64,000 nt of DNA from Erigeron canadensis (GCF_010389155.1 NC_057767.1:3641765-3705764), one strand, 5' to 3'; positions 49,943 to 62,769 are shown, numbered from the stretch's first letter. The notes: a model not told the origin generated them from the sequence alone. A program made the numbers and translations.

Positions 49943-50164
49943 TCTATAATACCTTATAAAGCAAACTGGATTCCTCCTTTAACTTAATTAAGAACCTGAT
50001 AAGACAAAAATGCCCTTAAATAATCTTCCTTGCTAAGCACCCTCTCACGTGATATACCAACTATGTCCTTCAACCATTTTCGTCTCTAGTAAAGTAAAAC
50101 CCTATCAACGCCACCACCAGATTGTCTTCCCTACCACCGCCGCATTGCGCGGGTACTATGCTCG
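49943..50164 (+). mobile_element. 222-bp Helitron-like element
   Basis: It starts A|TCTATAATACCTTATAAAGCA and ends CCGCCGCATTGCGCGGGTACTATGCTCG|T. The 5' TATAAAGCA word and the 3' GC-rich hairpin match the other small Helitrons in this window; the last four bases are CTCG instead of CTAG. No coding capacity. Confidence 0.6.
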
Positions 50165-50458
50165 TTCTAATAATGTCTTCCATATTAACAGCCAATAATC
50201 AACTTAATTTCTTCTATATATACCGAAAAATCAGTATTCATCCCGCGTTAAACTATTTTTGGATCAAAATCTATTTGTTTAAAATCTATAGAGGGTTAGC
50301 AAGACACGATAAAGAATATGGTTTTAAGAATAATATTTAAAGACGCAAACCTTTTTAAAATATGAATATGTTATAAAGATATTCTTCTTCAAGTGTAAAG
50401 ATATTAAAAGAGGATCGATGTTGCTTAAACTTATTACATAGTTCTACACTGTACTATA

Positions 50459-50814
50459 CTAGCACAATACCCGCGTAATGCGGCGGACCGGCGATGGTTT
50501 TAGCGGCAACAATGTGGTTGTGGGGGTGACTGTTGGTGGTGGAGGCGGCGTCGAGTGGTGTAGATAATTGATGTAAAAAGTTAATTGAGATATTTTGGAT
50601 AAATGACTGATATTGTAATTTAATCATTAATGGTATTTTAGATAATACCTCCATAACTTTTAAAGAGATGGTTGTTTTATTTATTAAATAGTATAAAAGT
50701 ATAGATTGGGTATATATGAGAATTAGAATTAAGAAATAAAGGTATTTTTGATATAAAAAAGTGTTGAATTTCTTAAGATATGAGTGATCATTATGCTTTA
50801 TAAAAAGATATAGA
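50459..50814 (-). mobile_element. 356-bp non-autonomous Helitron, both ends present
   Basis: On the minus strand it starts A|TCTATATCTTTTTATAAAGC (50814) and ends CCGCCGCATTACGCGGGTATTGTG CTAG|T (50459-50462). There is no target duplication, as expected. The 3' half is closely related to the sequence at 59684-59850 (shared GGCGTCGAGTGGTGTAGATA). Confidence 0.72.
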
Positions 50815-51855
50815 TATAAATATATAGAACTAAATATTTGATAAAGTTCTACACGATAAATGAAACTCTACTATACACATCATGCTGTTCTCCCAAGGGG
50901 TCTAAAAAACCGAGACATCACATCAAAAGGAATTATTGTTGCACGATGCATCATATCAAACCAAATATGTTCTAAATAGTGCATGACCATTTGAAATTCC
51001 AAAATAGTCATAATTTATGAATGTATAGTTATCTTTGAAATGGAAGTTATCTTCATCTATCTTATAATTCGTACCATAATGCATATCAATTGGACAATTG
51101 GATATATGATTTGATGATTGGGAATATAATATAATATGTCCTATGGTTAGCATGTCTTTATATGAGTTATTGTACATAAAGTAAGTGGATGCGACCATCT
51201 CCTTGGCTTCAATACTTTCACAAGTCTTTATCTTCAACATATTGGACAGGATAATTTCACATAAAGTATGTTTTTTATAGTCTTTGCTTTAGAGCTAAAG
51301 TCAAGTTCTTTGTGTATGAAATACAAACATTAGATTGCAATGGATGTTTATACTTTATAAAAACTATATATTTCTATATGAATACAAGCTTCATTATCAC
51401 TATTAACCTGTTATATTTTTTAGTGACACAATATGTAAAGACATCTTCGAACGTGGCTTGTTCAATAACTCCATAAAACCGGGTTAAACTTTTTGCTATT
51501 GGATCTTTATGTTTTAGGTATTATTATTGTTTTTTTTTTTTTAGATGTTTAACTTGATTTTTTTTTTATCATAAACCTTTCAATAATCCACCTATACAAA
51601 TGCAGAATTACGATTCGGACTCTGATTGAATATCCCAAAGTCAAATACTTTATTAATTAGTCACCAATCCCAGTGGCTAAGAATTTTGTTTCTTTATATA
51701 TGTAACATTGGTAACCCGATTTTATCATCTATATTTTTGGTGTTTTATATGCTTGTTGTGGAGTTATAAACCACTAGGTGGCCGAACAATTTATAGATAA
51801 TATAAAATATACCAATAACTATAAAATGAGCTAAAGTAAGTATATGAAAATTTAA
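50815..51855. other. Gene-free AT-rich stretch
   Basis: A 94-codon minus-strand frame (51240-50956) has no recognised motif and AT-driven composition. Nothing else is supported. Confidence 0.35.
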
Positions 51856-52149
51856 GGTCGCGTTTGGTTTATAAAATTTAATAGAATCTGATGGAATTGG
51901 AATTGAATTCCATTCCTTAGCATGTTTGTTTGGTTAAAGATGAAGGAATCACATTCCGTTGGAATATAAACATCCCATCATTTGATGGAATCTCCATTCC
52001 TTGGGGATGGGAGAATGAATTGCATTCCATCGCTCACTTGAATCTTCAAAAAAAATCAAAAACATTATGTAAAATTCTATTCATTCAGATTCCAATTCTT
52101 TTGACAGATTTCATTCCTTTTCAAAACATTATGTGAACCAAACGCGCTC
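51856..52149. mobile_element. 294-bp Tourist-like (PIF/Harbinger) MITE
   Basis: The ends GGTCGCGTTTGGTTTA and (inverted) GAGCGCGTTTGGTTCA are flanked by TAA on both sides (51853-51855, 52150-52152). The arms contain repeated GGAATT/AATTCC and ATTCC words. It gives a 68-codon frame that I consider chance. Confidence 0.8.
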
Positions 52150-52152
52150 TAA

Positions 52153-53260
52153 CTGTATGTTTTGTTACATGACCAAATAACTTAGATATTTTAAATATTT
52201 ACTAGTAATACATAATAATAATATATACTAGAAATAAAAAGTTTTATAAATATTGAGCGGTTGTTACCACTATCCTCGATCTCTATATATGTAGCTTCGT
52301 CACTATGTATAATCAAAACATTGAAACAAAACCATGCATGGGTTTTTCTGACTTTTTTGATCACGTACGTTGGAGCCTTGGAGGAGAAAGACTATATATG
52401 ATTATGGTGAGGGGACCGTTATAAATTAGCATGGGTTCTTAATTTCTTATTTTTCTTATTAAAAAAAAAAAGAAAAGACGTTAATTAGTTGGTGAGAGTG
52501 TTAGACCGATAGATTTTGTATTGAAAACGAATATGTTTGATATTTTGATTTTGATATGGTGAGGGGGCTGCCACCACAACTAACGTTCAAATAGTGAGGC
52601 TGACTCTTATTATTATAATTATTAATATTATTATTATTATCATATTATTATTTTTATTTTTAAATATATATATGAAAAAAACTTTAATTTATAATTGAAG
52701 AAATATGGATTCTTAAATAAAGTTCAACTTTTAATTAGAGTCATTAGATCAAATGATGATGTCATATACCTTTTTTACGTCACCATCACACCACCGTATA
52801 TTGTGTGAAAGTCGTGCTAATATTTAAATTAGGATTTAGACTATCCAATCACTATTTTCTAATTTTAGATATTTGTAAGGTGAATTTTAAATTCTAATGA
52901 TCCCACTAATATATTTGATTTTCTATTTACATTCGTTATGAATGTATAAGTTAAATTAAATTTCGTTAGTAAACAGGCATGAACATAATTTTATTAATAA
53001 AGAAAACCTTCTTTTTTCTAAATTAAACTTAAGCCTTTGATATAATTAAAACACATTTACATAAAACTAAAAAATATTCACACATCTCATATTCTACCAG
53101 TACCCTCTATAGAAATATACGCTTTTCATTAACTGCATTATCCTTTTACATCAAAAATTTTTATATCAATAATCACACCGTTACCATCAACCCGCTGACT
53201 CATTGCACGGGTATACCTCTTGTATATTTAAATATCAAAGTATAACTTATTTATAAACTA
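52153..53260. other. Gene-free stretch
   Basis: AT-rich with (ATT)n runs near 52605-52660. At 53190-53222 a decayed Helitron-like 3' end (CATTGCACGGGTATACCTCTTG) is seen. No gene. Confidence 0.4.
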
Positions 53261-53269
53261 AATAAAGAA

Positions 53270-53530
53270 GGGATTAGTGCGCCGGAATGCAACAAACTAT
53301 GCACAAAAGGTTATAGTGTGCACAAACTAACGTTTTTTTCTATTGTATGCATAAACTTAGTAAAAATGTTCAAATCATGCAATGTGTATACGTGGCAGCT
53401 CAAAAAAAATTTTTTAACCGGTCACATGTAAACCTTTTTATTAAGTTTATGTATACAATAAAAAAAACGTTAGTTCATGCACACTATAATCTTTTGGGCA
53501 TAGCTTGTTGCATTCCAGCACACTAAACCC
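53270..53530. mobile_element. 261-bp Mutator-type foldback MITE
   Basis: The left end GGGATTAGTGCGCCGGAATG and the right end (inverted) GGGTTTAGTGTGCTGGAATG run into nearly complete inverted arms. The flanks AATAAAGAA (53261-53269) and AATAAAAAA (53531-53539) form a 9-bp target duplication with one mismatch. It is related in sequence to the large foldback at 62770. Confidence 0.83.
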
Positions 53531-53992
53531 AATAAAAAAACATAAACAAGATCTGATTTATATTTAGTTATTTTTTATTTACAATTAAAATCCACACCAT
53601 TCAAATTAAAATCCACACATGTTTAAATGGTATTAAAATGGCAAGAGGGAATATATAAGTGCTTTAGATTGGACCTCTCCCACCCATAAATCCACCATGC
53701 TATTGCGTGCATAAGCACAATGGTTGGACACAATAACCACAACATTTTAACCATTAAAATGGAGATCTTTTTCTCACATAAAGCCATTTTAAATTTTACT
53801 AACAATTTAAAAACCTTAATAGATACGATTTTGTTTTTTTGACTATTTGTTTTCACAAGAGTCAAAAAAGCCTTTATGTACATGCTTTTTCACATTTAAA
53901 AATTTTCTCCACTTGTATTTTCTTTTCTTCTTTGAAACTCAAACTTATAAATTATATGTCATAAATTGCTCTAAACTTGCCAAATAAATCAA

Positions 53993-54280
53993 GAGATAAG
54001 TATTCTAAAATGTAACAAACTTTGAATGAATGTTTATAGTGTGAAATAACTAAAATTGTGTTTATTGTATGTAATCATTTTTAAATTATGTGTATTCTAA
54101 GTAATAATGCATACGTGACAACCATATATAGCTGCCACTTGTTAGTTTTTTATTAGTCGGATACATTTTCTTACATACAATAACATAATTTAAAGATGAT
54201 TCCATACAATGAACACAACTTTAATTATTTCACATATAGAAAATCATTAAAAGTTTGTTACATTTTAGGATATTAATCCC
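53993..54280. mobile_element. 288-bp Mutator-type foldback MITE
   Basis: The ends GAGATAAGTATTCTAAAATG and (inverted) GGGATTAATATCCTAAAATG pair over most of the element. The flanks ATAAATCAA (53984-53992) and ATAAGTCAA (54281-54289) are a 9-bp duplication with one mismatch. It shares words (AAATGTAACAAACTTT, TTATAGTGTG) with the MITE at 53270. Confidence 0.83.
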
Positions 54281-54289
54281 ATAAGTCAA

Positions 54290-55039
54290 CTATTTTTCTC
54301 TTTGATGTGTGTGTTAGAGAAAACTCAAGAGCCATGATCATTGTAGTAAAGAACAAGAGCTTTCATCATCAAACATCACCCTTTTCATCAAAGACATCAT
54401 ACTTTTTTGCCAATGGCCTACAACACTAATTCTAGAATGAGAAGTCCACTTAAAAAGGTGCATAACTTCTATATTGAGAGCATTATCAATTTCATGTTAA
54501 CCATGATTCTTGGCACTAAGTTTTCATCATCCAAGTTGAGCAATAATTTTAGAAACTTTCTCTTTGTTGATATTTAGATTAAATAATGCAAGTCTTTGCA
54601 ATTTAGGTGGTGGAATGATCCAAGCTTTTTTCTTTCTTAAAGATTGAAATCTGTATACATCATTACATATTGATATATATGTTTCTTTGATTTACACCTA
54701 TATGCTATAATCAACCTAATTGAGAGTGATAAGAGAACTAGAGAAGAGACTTAGAGACACTAGTTTTGTTCTTGTCTCTTTTCTTTTCAGTATTGTAAGA
54801 TAAAATTTAAAAGTATAAGCTTTTATGAGGCCGCAAGTAATATATGAGTTAAACAGAATGTAAAATTATGCACAAGTTTATCATAGAGTTTATTTTATTT
54901 TCTTTATTTAGATTGATCTATGTGCAAATAAGACTTTATCATTATTATGATTTCTTCGCATGCAGCAATAATCGGGGATTAAATTGAGATCGAAGACTTG
55001 TATCTCATATTCTCATTGTTGTTTTATATAAAAGATATA
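54290..55039. other. Gene-free stretch
   Basis: No open frame of note. The part at 54330-54640 has somewhat more complex composition on the minus strand but contains many stops, so I assign nothing. Confidence 0.35.
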
Positions 55040-55044
55040 ATGGT

Positions 55045-55635
55045 TGTTGGGGAAATTCTAGATAGCAAACAAAATAACCGGATATAATCAATCTTTGAAG
55101 GCACGTGATCGCTTTTAAATGGAATCAATTTGGCGATTCACCCAAACTATTCAATCGGATACAATCAAAGATTAAGAATTTTCTGTGTGGATGTGTTTGA
55201 GAGAAAAAGAACCAGAGTAAGAAAAAGAGAAGAAAAAGAATGATCAGATTATACTGTTACGGGATGTTAATTAGACCCAATAACTGCCTTTTAGGCAGTT
55301 AATTATCATGTTTTGAATTTGGCAAATTTAGTCCATCGAATTCCGAAAATAAAATTTTCGGAAAGAGTTTTACCATAACAATTCAATAGAAATAAAAAAT
55401 TTCCAGTTCGACCCCAGCCAGGGGCTCTGCCCCTTGGACCCCGCCAGGGGCTGCCGCCCCTTGGACCCTGCTCCCAGGGGTGCTGCCCCCGGACCCCCGT
55501 ACCTTAGGGGCTTCCACCCTAAGGTCATAATAAATTCAAATAGGCGTGCACTCCGCAACTCCAATCCTATATGATGTATTATTATGACGTTACTGATCAA
55601 ACAAGTTAACCCCAATTACACTAAAATATCCAACA
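55045..55635 (-). mobile_element. Solo LTR (591 bp), inverted relative of the one at 15869
   Basis: It begins TGTTGGGGAAATTC and ends ATATCCAACA on the plus strand. ATGGT on both sides (55040-55044, 55636-55640) is an exact 5-bp target duplication. It is the inverted equivalent of the LTR at 15869-16377, with the same GC-rich palindromic block (55411-55524) and flanking words, but about 80 bp longer. No internal retrotransposon sequence remains. Confidence 0.88.
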
Positions 55636-55640
55636 ATGGT

Positions 55641-56068
55641 AAGTTAAGTCTAATAATTGTTAAATCTTGAGTCGATCTCATTGGTTGAAACGTGAGCCAA
55701 TTAATTAGCTAACTATTTATCTCTAAAGCTATCAATACTTACCAACGACTATCCTTTGATACAAGATTAATTTTTTGTATTATATAACATACATTCTTAT
55801 AATTCCCGCTCAATGCTAGAACATGAAGCCCATTAAAAAGTAATGTTAGTCGTACGACCTTTTGTATAATAATCAACATATAGTAGAGAAAAACAAATGG
55901 GATCGGATCAAGTGGAAAACCTCTTGTCTTTGAAGACAGAATCCCATGCCTCACGAAATTGGATACGATTGTTATTTTTGTTACTAGTTGTTGTAAGGTG
56001 GAAATAATTAAACGACGAACACAAAGGTTTAATTTTCCTAAAAAGAAACATTCTCATAAATGATCATA
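55641..56068. other. Gene-free stretch
   Basis: Nothing recognised beyond AT-rich sequence. Confidence 0.35.
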
Positions 56069-56072
56069 TAAT

Positions 56073-56394
56073 CACTACAAGAAATACTACTTTTGGCGAC
56101 CAAACAATTAGCGACGCCAAAAATTTCGTCGCCAAAAATTTCGTCGCCAAAGGCCACAAAACGACAAAACAATCTGCGTCGTGAAAAAAAATTCGAATTT
56201 CTTTTTGCTTTATTTTTTTGTTTGTGGGTCCCACTTTTAGGCGTCGCAAAATTGGTCGCTAAAAGTCACAGGAGACGAAGTTTCAGCGACGCTGCGTTGT
56301 CGTCACAAAGGGCGTCGCTAATGGATTTTGCGACGACAATTGTGACTATTGGCAACGACTTTGGGCGTCGCTAAAAGCAGGATTTCTTGTAGTG
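56073..56394. mobile_element. 322-bp CACTA (En/Spm-type) MITE
   Basis: Perfect 13-bp terminal inverted repeats CACTACAAGAAAT and ATTTCTTGTAGTG. TAAT occurs on both sides (56069-56072 and 56395-56398), one base longer than the usual 3-bp duplication. The interior carries many GCGTCGC/GGCGACG words in both orientations, presumably subterminal transposase-binding repeats. A 93-codon frame crosses it by chance. Confidence 0.85.
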
Positions 56395-56398
56395 TAAT

Positions 56399-59300
56399 GT
56401 ATTTATGATGTATTTACACATTAATAAATGACTTATTTGTATAAATAATCAATTAGTATGATTATACTTTTTCAAGTCACATATGTTATCAATTATAAAT
56501 ATCTACTAAATGTAAATTTTTTGGTTAAATTAATATTTTCTGATTTTGAATGTTTTTATAGACCCCTCAATAACTTATTTCTACAAATATAAAAATAAGA
56601 TTCGAAACCTAATAAAATACTCCAAGGTCAAATTATTTACTAATAAGTTACCAACTCTTTGAAAATTTCATGTATCTTAGTGGAGAATAAGAGTATTATC
56701 AAGAAGTTATAAATTGTAAAAGTTAACAAATATTTATGTTTTTTTATTGAACGACAAATTTCTCATAGCACTTACGTTACTTTCTTAAATAAACATGTAT
56801 TATAGATTATTCCATGGACTTTTTTTTTTTTTGAACAGTTATTCCATGGACTTACCTGAGTCTAAAACTGTTACTAAATATATAAATGAGCTAATCCATT
56901 GACACATCCATATATCTCAAGTGTGTTGCAAATGGACTGACATTTGGTCAACCACTCGAGCCCTGAATGGAGAATAGCTTCGTGTTAGAATTGCATGCAA
57001 CGCTTAGCGGCTTAGCCACCGGCCCACCACGGCACCGCCTACCAGTTTGGATTGGCCTTATAAGAAATTATAAAATGGGCTTTTTTTATTCTACTTTTGG
57101 GCTGGAATGATATGGGTTACGATTATTTAGTTTTTACGAGATGATTGATAATTAGCAAATTGTGAGTTGGGTCTTCGAAAACCAATTAACTTTTTCTTTT
57201 CTTTTTTTTTTTTTTACTTTTTTTTGTTTATTAAAAATAGGAAATTTTGTTTTATTTTGTTGGTTAACCTTTTTTTTTTTAAATTCCACAATAATTTACT
57301 CGTACAAAGGTGAAAAATGAGATTTTAATTCTAGTATAATATTTCAAGGTCAAATATTTTATTATTGGGCCACCAACCTATTGAAAACATAAAAACTTGT
57401 TTCAATAATGGGAAATAAGTTCAAAATGGATAAACAAAACCTGTTAAAAACCATGTTTGTTGAAACACTTTATATTGCTAGAACTACAACTCAGAGCTCT
57501 AACTTAGGGTGTTTAACAATATATAAATATAAGTGTGTATTTCTTATTGCATATATTAAAAACATTTAATCAAACCCTAGATCGCATAACAAAAGTTTTG
57601 TTAAGGAATTGTGACAAATGCCAATCATATGAATAGAAATGTTTTCTGATTTATAATACGTAAAGTACAATGGCTTGTTGATTTGATCTAATTACAAGAG
57701 CCCAGCCCAAACCCAGTACAAGCCCACATAAATTGACACAATAGCAAGTAGTAATATTGGAACATTAACGAACAAAACATAGTTTGCATTTCACCTCGAG
57801 ATATATGTGGACACAACAAATCTATGAATCTATCAGTTGAGCAATGGTTAGGCATAGCAAAGAATACTTTGCATATTTAGACAGAAAGCAAAAACAAAAA
57901 TGAACAATGAGGACATTTCATATTAATGTTTGCGGACGAATTTAGGCCTGAAATTGGCTTCTTGTTGTTGGAATAAGTAGAAGCTATCGTAGGAAACATT
58001 TTTAAATGAGTCACTTTGGAACGACAAATACATTATCATAACCCGAATATCACACCAATATTCCTTCTAGTGAAATCTGTACAATTTTGTCTACGGTTGA
58101 AAGATTGAGGCCAATGGCTTATTCAAGGCCTCACCTAAACAACTCACTATATTTTGACCGTTTAATTAGACCAAAACGTCTTGCTACATGAACAACTGAC
58201 AATAGTGATCAACTAAAAAACTGAAGCAATTGGAAATGAAGACTAAGCAAACATATTGCAAGTGAGATCATGGCAAATATACATTAATTACTTATTCTAA
58301 CATATTTATTTTATTTTACTAGCTAGTATTTGAGTTAGGAAACCTTTAAGAAATTGTAATGTAATATGACACACTAGCAAATGTTGCTTTCAATTCAAGG
58401 TTCCCTAAAAATTGGCACCCGAATATTTACCTTGAAAGGACGATATATGTTTAAACTTTAAAGTAGGAGTTAAATGGATCAACAGATGAGGTTTTCTTTG
58501 TTCAGGTTATTAGAGGAACACTCACTTAATTAGTGTATGCAAACTAACCATGATATCTTCGTGATCATTTCCGGACCACCTGCAAGATGTTTACCTCTAG
58601 TATGACGCGAACGTAGAACCTCTTGTTAGGAAGTCAGTACCGCATGCCACAAAGTCAATTGGAGATTGTTATATTTTCATAGAAGTTCTCAAGTATAACT
58701 CGAATATTCCAAACCCTCCTATCACACTTTTAAGGTGATGATAAAATAAGGACCTATTATTTTGCTCATTCTACACTTAATTTCTAACTTGAAAAATTTT
58801 AAAAGGAATTCCAACGTCTTTAAAGGATCCGTATCAGTAAAAATTAAATTTTGGTCTAAACATTAAATCTTGTTTCGTAATGTATGTGAAAGTCTTAAAG
58901 CAGATGATAACTAGTTTTGGCATGAAACTTACCCAAATGACTGTTGAATATTGCAATTATTTCTATTTAGAGGGAGACAAATATTCAGCAGCGTGTTGGA
59001 AATTTGTTTAGGTCGATCCGTATGATAAATTTAGATATTTTTTTGACAAAGAATGCAATAATAGATATGGAAAAAAATGACAAAGAATTTTTGCTCAAAT
59101 GGCAACATAATCAATTCAAAAGACCAAAGTCAACATTGTTTGAAGAAAGCCTCAACAAAAATTGGAAAAAAACGTACATATTCTGTAGACTTGGCGGATA
59201 TGAAACATAACTTGTCATTCTGTAATTTAGTTTATTTATTTTTTCTTTATTAAAAGAATGATTTGATTTAAACGTCTTGGATTTATTTTACACAAAATAA

Positions 59301-59683
59301 CAGTTTGTTACCCGTTTTCCTTCAATCTATTCTTATGGTGTAAAATGTTGTAATTTCCGTATTAACTTAGTTAGGTTTTTATTAAACGTGGCTTATCATT
59401 TCCAAGGTTTCAAAATGAACAAGGTATTAGAAGCCCGAGCGCACGTTGTCGCACTCGTTGGCCTTCAAACTATAGATTCGTATACGTATGACAATTGTAC
59501 GTAATACATACCGCAAATACTATCTAGTGCAAAATAAACGTATATATATATATATATATATATAAAACTACAAAGGGTGTTTGTCACTTTGTACATTTGT
59601 TAAGGGTTTCTATACTAAACTTATAAACATAATTAAAGAAAACGTTAGTAAATAAAAAGAAAGCGCAGTTTTCTTAATCAATA
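56399..59683. other. Gene-free stretch of about 3.3 kb
   Basis: No convincing exon was seen on either strand. The 68-codon frame at 59004-59210 is Lys/Asn-rich with no motif. A (TA)n tract lies near 59541-59564. The segment 57940-58720 has less extreme composition but many stops, and could hold a non-coding transcript or an old pseudogene. Confidence 0.35.
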
Positions 59684-59850
59684 CTAGCACGTTATCCGCG
59701 CAATATGGCGATGGTCGTGGCGGAAACGATGCGGTGGTGGGGGCGACTGTTAGTGGTAGATGAGGCGTCGAGTGGTGTAGATAATTGATGTAAAGAGTTA
59801 ATGAAACTATTTTAAAAGATAAATGATTAATAATAATGTAATTTAATCAT
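59684..59850 (-). mobile_element. Helitron 3' end, second copy of the 50459 family
   Basis: On the minus strand it ends CGCCATATTGCGCGGATAACGTG CTAG|T (59684-59687). Sequence to about 59850 matches the element at 50459, including GGCGTCGAGTGGTGTAGATA. The 5' end could not be fixed. Confidence 0.55.
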
Positions 59851-60266
59851 TAATGTTAAGGAGTAGAGTATGTGAAAATATTTAAAAAGGTGCTAAGTGA
59901 AAATATTACATATTTTTCAACACTTTAAAAAATAAAATGTTATTTTTTTATAATACAACGAAAAAAATAAAGTACTACCTTTTTTTATAATATGGAAATG
60001 TTATGATAGAGTGATATGGAATATTATATTATAAGATGTCCGTATGAGACTCGAGGTTATTATGTGGTTTTCTACTACTAAATTTCTCAGACATATATAT
60101 TTTTCTAGTTATAAAAAATGTAACTATATTTTATTAGACATGATAAGTATACAATGGTTAATGGATCGTCGGATCGATCTCGCTTTAACCGTCGGTAATG
60201 AGACATTTGATGGTGCAAACCAACCAAGAGTTAGGAATTAGCTGCATGTATATGCGTTCGTATTCT

Positions 60267-60785
60267 CACTACAATAAATATGTCATTTTTTCACACTTGA
60301 TTTTCCATACCTTTAAAAAGTGTGAAAAAATTTATTAAATAAATCACATTTAAAAGTGTGTAGAAATAATTTACATTTTAAAGTGTGAAAAAGTTTAAAA
60401 AATCACAATATTTGCACACTTATAAATGTGGAAAAGAAAAGTTCACACTTTCAAGTGTGTAAAAATATATCAATTGTTCACATTTAAAAGTGTGGAAGTT
60501 AATTTGTAACACTTATTTTCTTCACATATGGAGGGTGTGAAGAAATCATGTGTTACAAATTGGCTTTCACACTTTTAAGTATGAAAATATTTTACAATTG
60601 TTCACACTTTTAAGTGTTAACATTTTGTTTACACACTTACAAGTGTGAAAAAATTACAACTTTTGAAATTTATTCACACTTTTAAATGTAACTTTTTTCT
60701 ACACATTTTTATATGTGATTAAATTCATAAAATTTTTCACATTTTTTATAACCAAGCGTGAACAAATGAACTTTTATTTGTAGTG
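60267..60785. mobile_element. 519-bp CACTA-type element with many internal hairpin repeats
   Basis: It starts CACTACAATAAATA and ends TTTATTTGTAGTG, with TCT on both sides (60264-60266, 60786-60788) as the 3-bp target duplication. The interior is almost entirely made of about a dozen variants of the palindrome TTCACACTTTTAAGTGTGAA spaced 25-45 bp apart. No protein is encoded. Confidence 0.88.
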
Positions 60786-60827
60786 TCTTTATATCCACAG
60801 TCCACTAACTAGAGTATGCAATATTAT

Positions 60828-61191
60828 AACCTATATAAAAAGATTTTGGGTGAATAGTGAAACTAGCTAATTTGGCTCTGCTTGGATTTTATGTTTTTAA
60901 TTTTTTTTTATTTTTTAATTAGCATGTTATGGAGTTTTCATCCCGCCTTCTTAACATTTTAATGTTTCACATTTAAACCATTAAATCTTTAAAAAAATTT
61001 TACCATAAAAACCTATATAAAAAGATTTTGGGTGAATAGTGAAACTACTCAGCAGCTTGTCTGCCTACTTAGTTTTTTTTTTTCTTCGTTTTTTGATTAG
61101 CATGTTATGGAGTTTTCATCATGCCTTCTTAACATTTTAATGTTTCACATTTAAACCATTAAATCTTTAAGTTTTTTTTACCATTAAAGTT
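60828..61191. repeat. 182-bp tandem duplication
   Basis: AACCTATATAAAAAGATTTT with GGGTGAATAGTGAAACTA starts at 60828 and again at 61010. Both units also contain TTAGCATGTTATGGAGTTTT. They differ mainly in the segment after the GTGAAACTA word. Confidence 0.85.
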
Positions 61192-61533
61192 TTATGTTTG
61201 AGAGATTAATTTTTCCAGGTTTTTAGGATTTATAATACCATAGTTTTTTTTCACCATCAAAGTTTTTAGCTTCTTATTTTTATCTTTTAAAAAGGTTCGC
61301 AATTTTATATTTCGTCACCAAAAACTTATATTTTTTTAGCTTCTTATTTATCTGATAAAAAAGTTACGTACTTGTATTTTGTCACCCAAAACTTGTATTT
61401 AAGATTTACGATGTATTGTTTAACCAGGTTTTTTCCTTAGTTTGATAGTAACGATTATCGTGTTAAAATTTATGATCCGCATTCAAGTTGATGTCCAATT
61501 GTTACTCCGGCCAACGGCCGGGTATAACGCTAG
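61192..61533 (+). mobile_element. Helitron-type 3' terminus
   Basis: The hairpin CCGGCCAACGGCCGG (61507-61521) precedes GTATAACGCTAG|T, ending at 61533. The 5' end is not identified; the 182-bp tandem repeats just upstream may belong to the same element. Confidence 0.5.
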
Positions 61534-62769
61534 TTGGTTATTAAGAAATTATACACAAAATATCCATCTATCGCGTCATTATTCATGAGTACAAACTAAA
61601 TTAAACATGTATTTTGTGTTGAAAATTAAATTAAAATGCGTAGACGAAAAAAAGGGAAATGAAAGATATATAAAATCGATTAGCAAGTTATTTTTTCTAT
61701 TATATACTTTCTCAAAAAACATATAATGTAATTAAATTCAAAACATACATTTTTTTAGCCTAATCAGATATACGCATCTTAATCAAGGTATTTTCATGAC
61801 TATTTTTATAATCGGCAAATGAATTTTGAAAACCCTATATAAGATCGGTAATGAGACATTTGCCGGTTATATAGTTATACATGTGAAAAGTAATATACAG
61901 TAATTTGTATATTTGTGTTATGTAAATCTTCATATATATATTAATTAACTTATTCAATCTTGATTATGATTTTTAATGTCAAGATCTTATATATATTTTT
62001 ATATCCAATATTTCATTTATAATAACTAACATTAGCTTGCTTGTAGTCGTGCAAACTCGGTGAAACTTTTCAATGTTTAAGGTTGTTAAAATAAGACGCA
62101 ACACCAAAACTAGAGCTATCTGTTTTTATATTAAGTCAACGCATCAATTCAAGCGCAGAAACATTTGACTCGCATCTGGGTCAACTCCTCTCCAGTCTTT
62201 CGTTTGTATCTTACTTTTTATGACAACCGAAACACACCCATTAACTATTGACGGTACTTCACAAAGGCCCTTAAGTTTTGTTAAATGTCAAAAATACCAA
62301 CATCTTATCTAGCTTTAGAGCTCCATAAACATAACCGCTAACAATTGGATTAAAGACAACTTGGGTTTTCAAAATCAATTATATTTGGTTTATTAAGTCA
62401 TTATATAAATAAGGTTTTGAAAATACTCATATCACTAGCACGAATTTATAAAATAAAACATTTTATACTTAGGCACTAACTGTCAATTTTGATATTTAAA
62501 TTATGCAAAAGCTAAAAAGGAACAAATGTTTAAAAGTTTGTTGGTTAAATAAAACATTAAATATATTAATTTTTGTGTTTCATCATTGCCTCATTAAGAA
62601 CTTAGTAAGGCCTATGCCAAAGGCTCGTCTAGCACCTCTTCGAAGGCTCGTCCACCACCTCTTCGTTGACTCTTCGTGCTTGTTGTTGGCAGTTACTTTG
62701 TCCGTTGCCTCATCGTCAACGATCGTTGACCGGACGAAGAGGAAAGATGGGTATGTGGGATATAAATAT
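61534..62769. other. Gene-free stretch
   Basis: AT-rich. Overlapping short frames at 62503-62832 (plus) and 62583-62807 (minus) come from a locally repetitive CGTC/GACG segment (62620-62740) and are not supported as genes. Confidence 0.35.

Noticed and set aside
56093..56374. 93-codon ORF
   Set aside because: Lies wholly within a CACTA MITE and translates its subterminal repeats.
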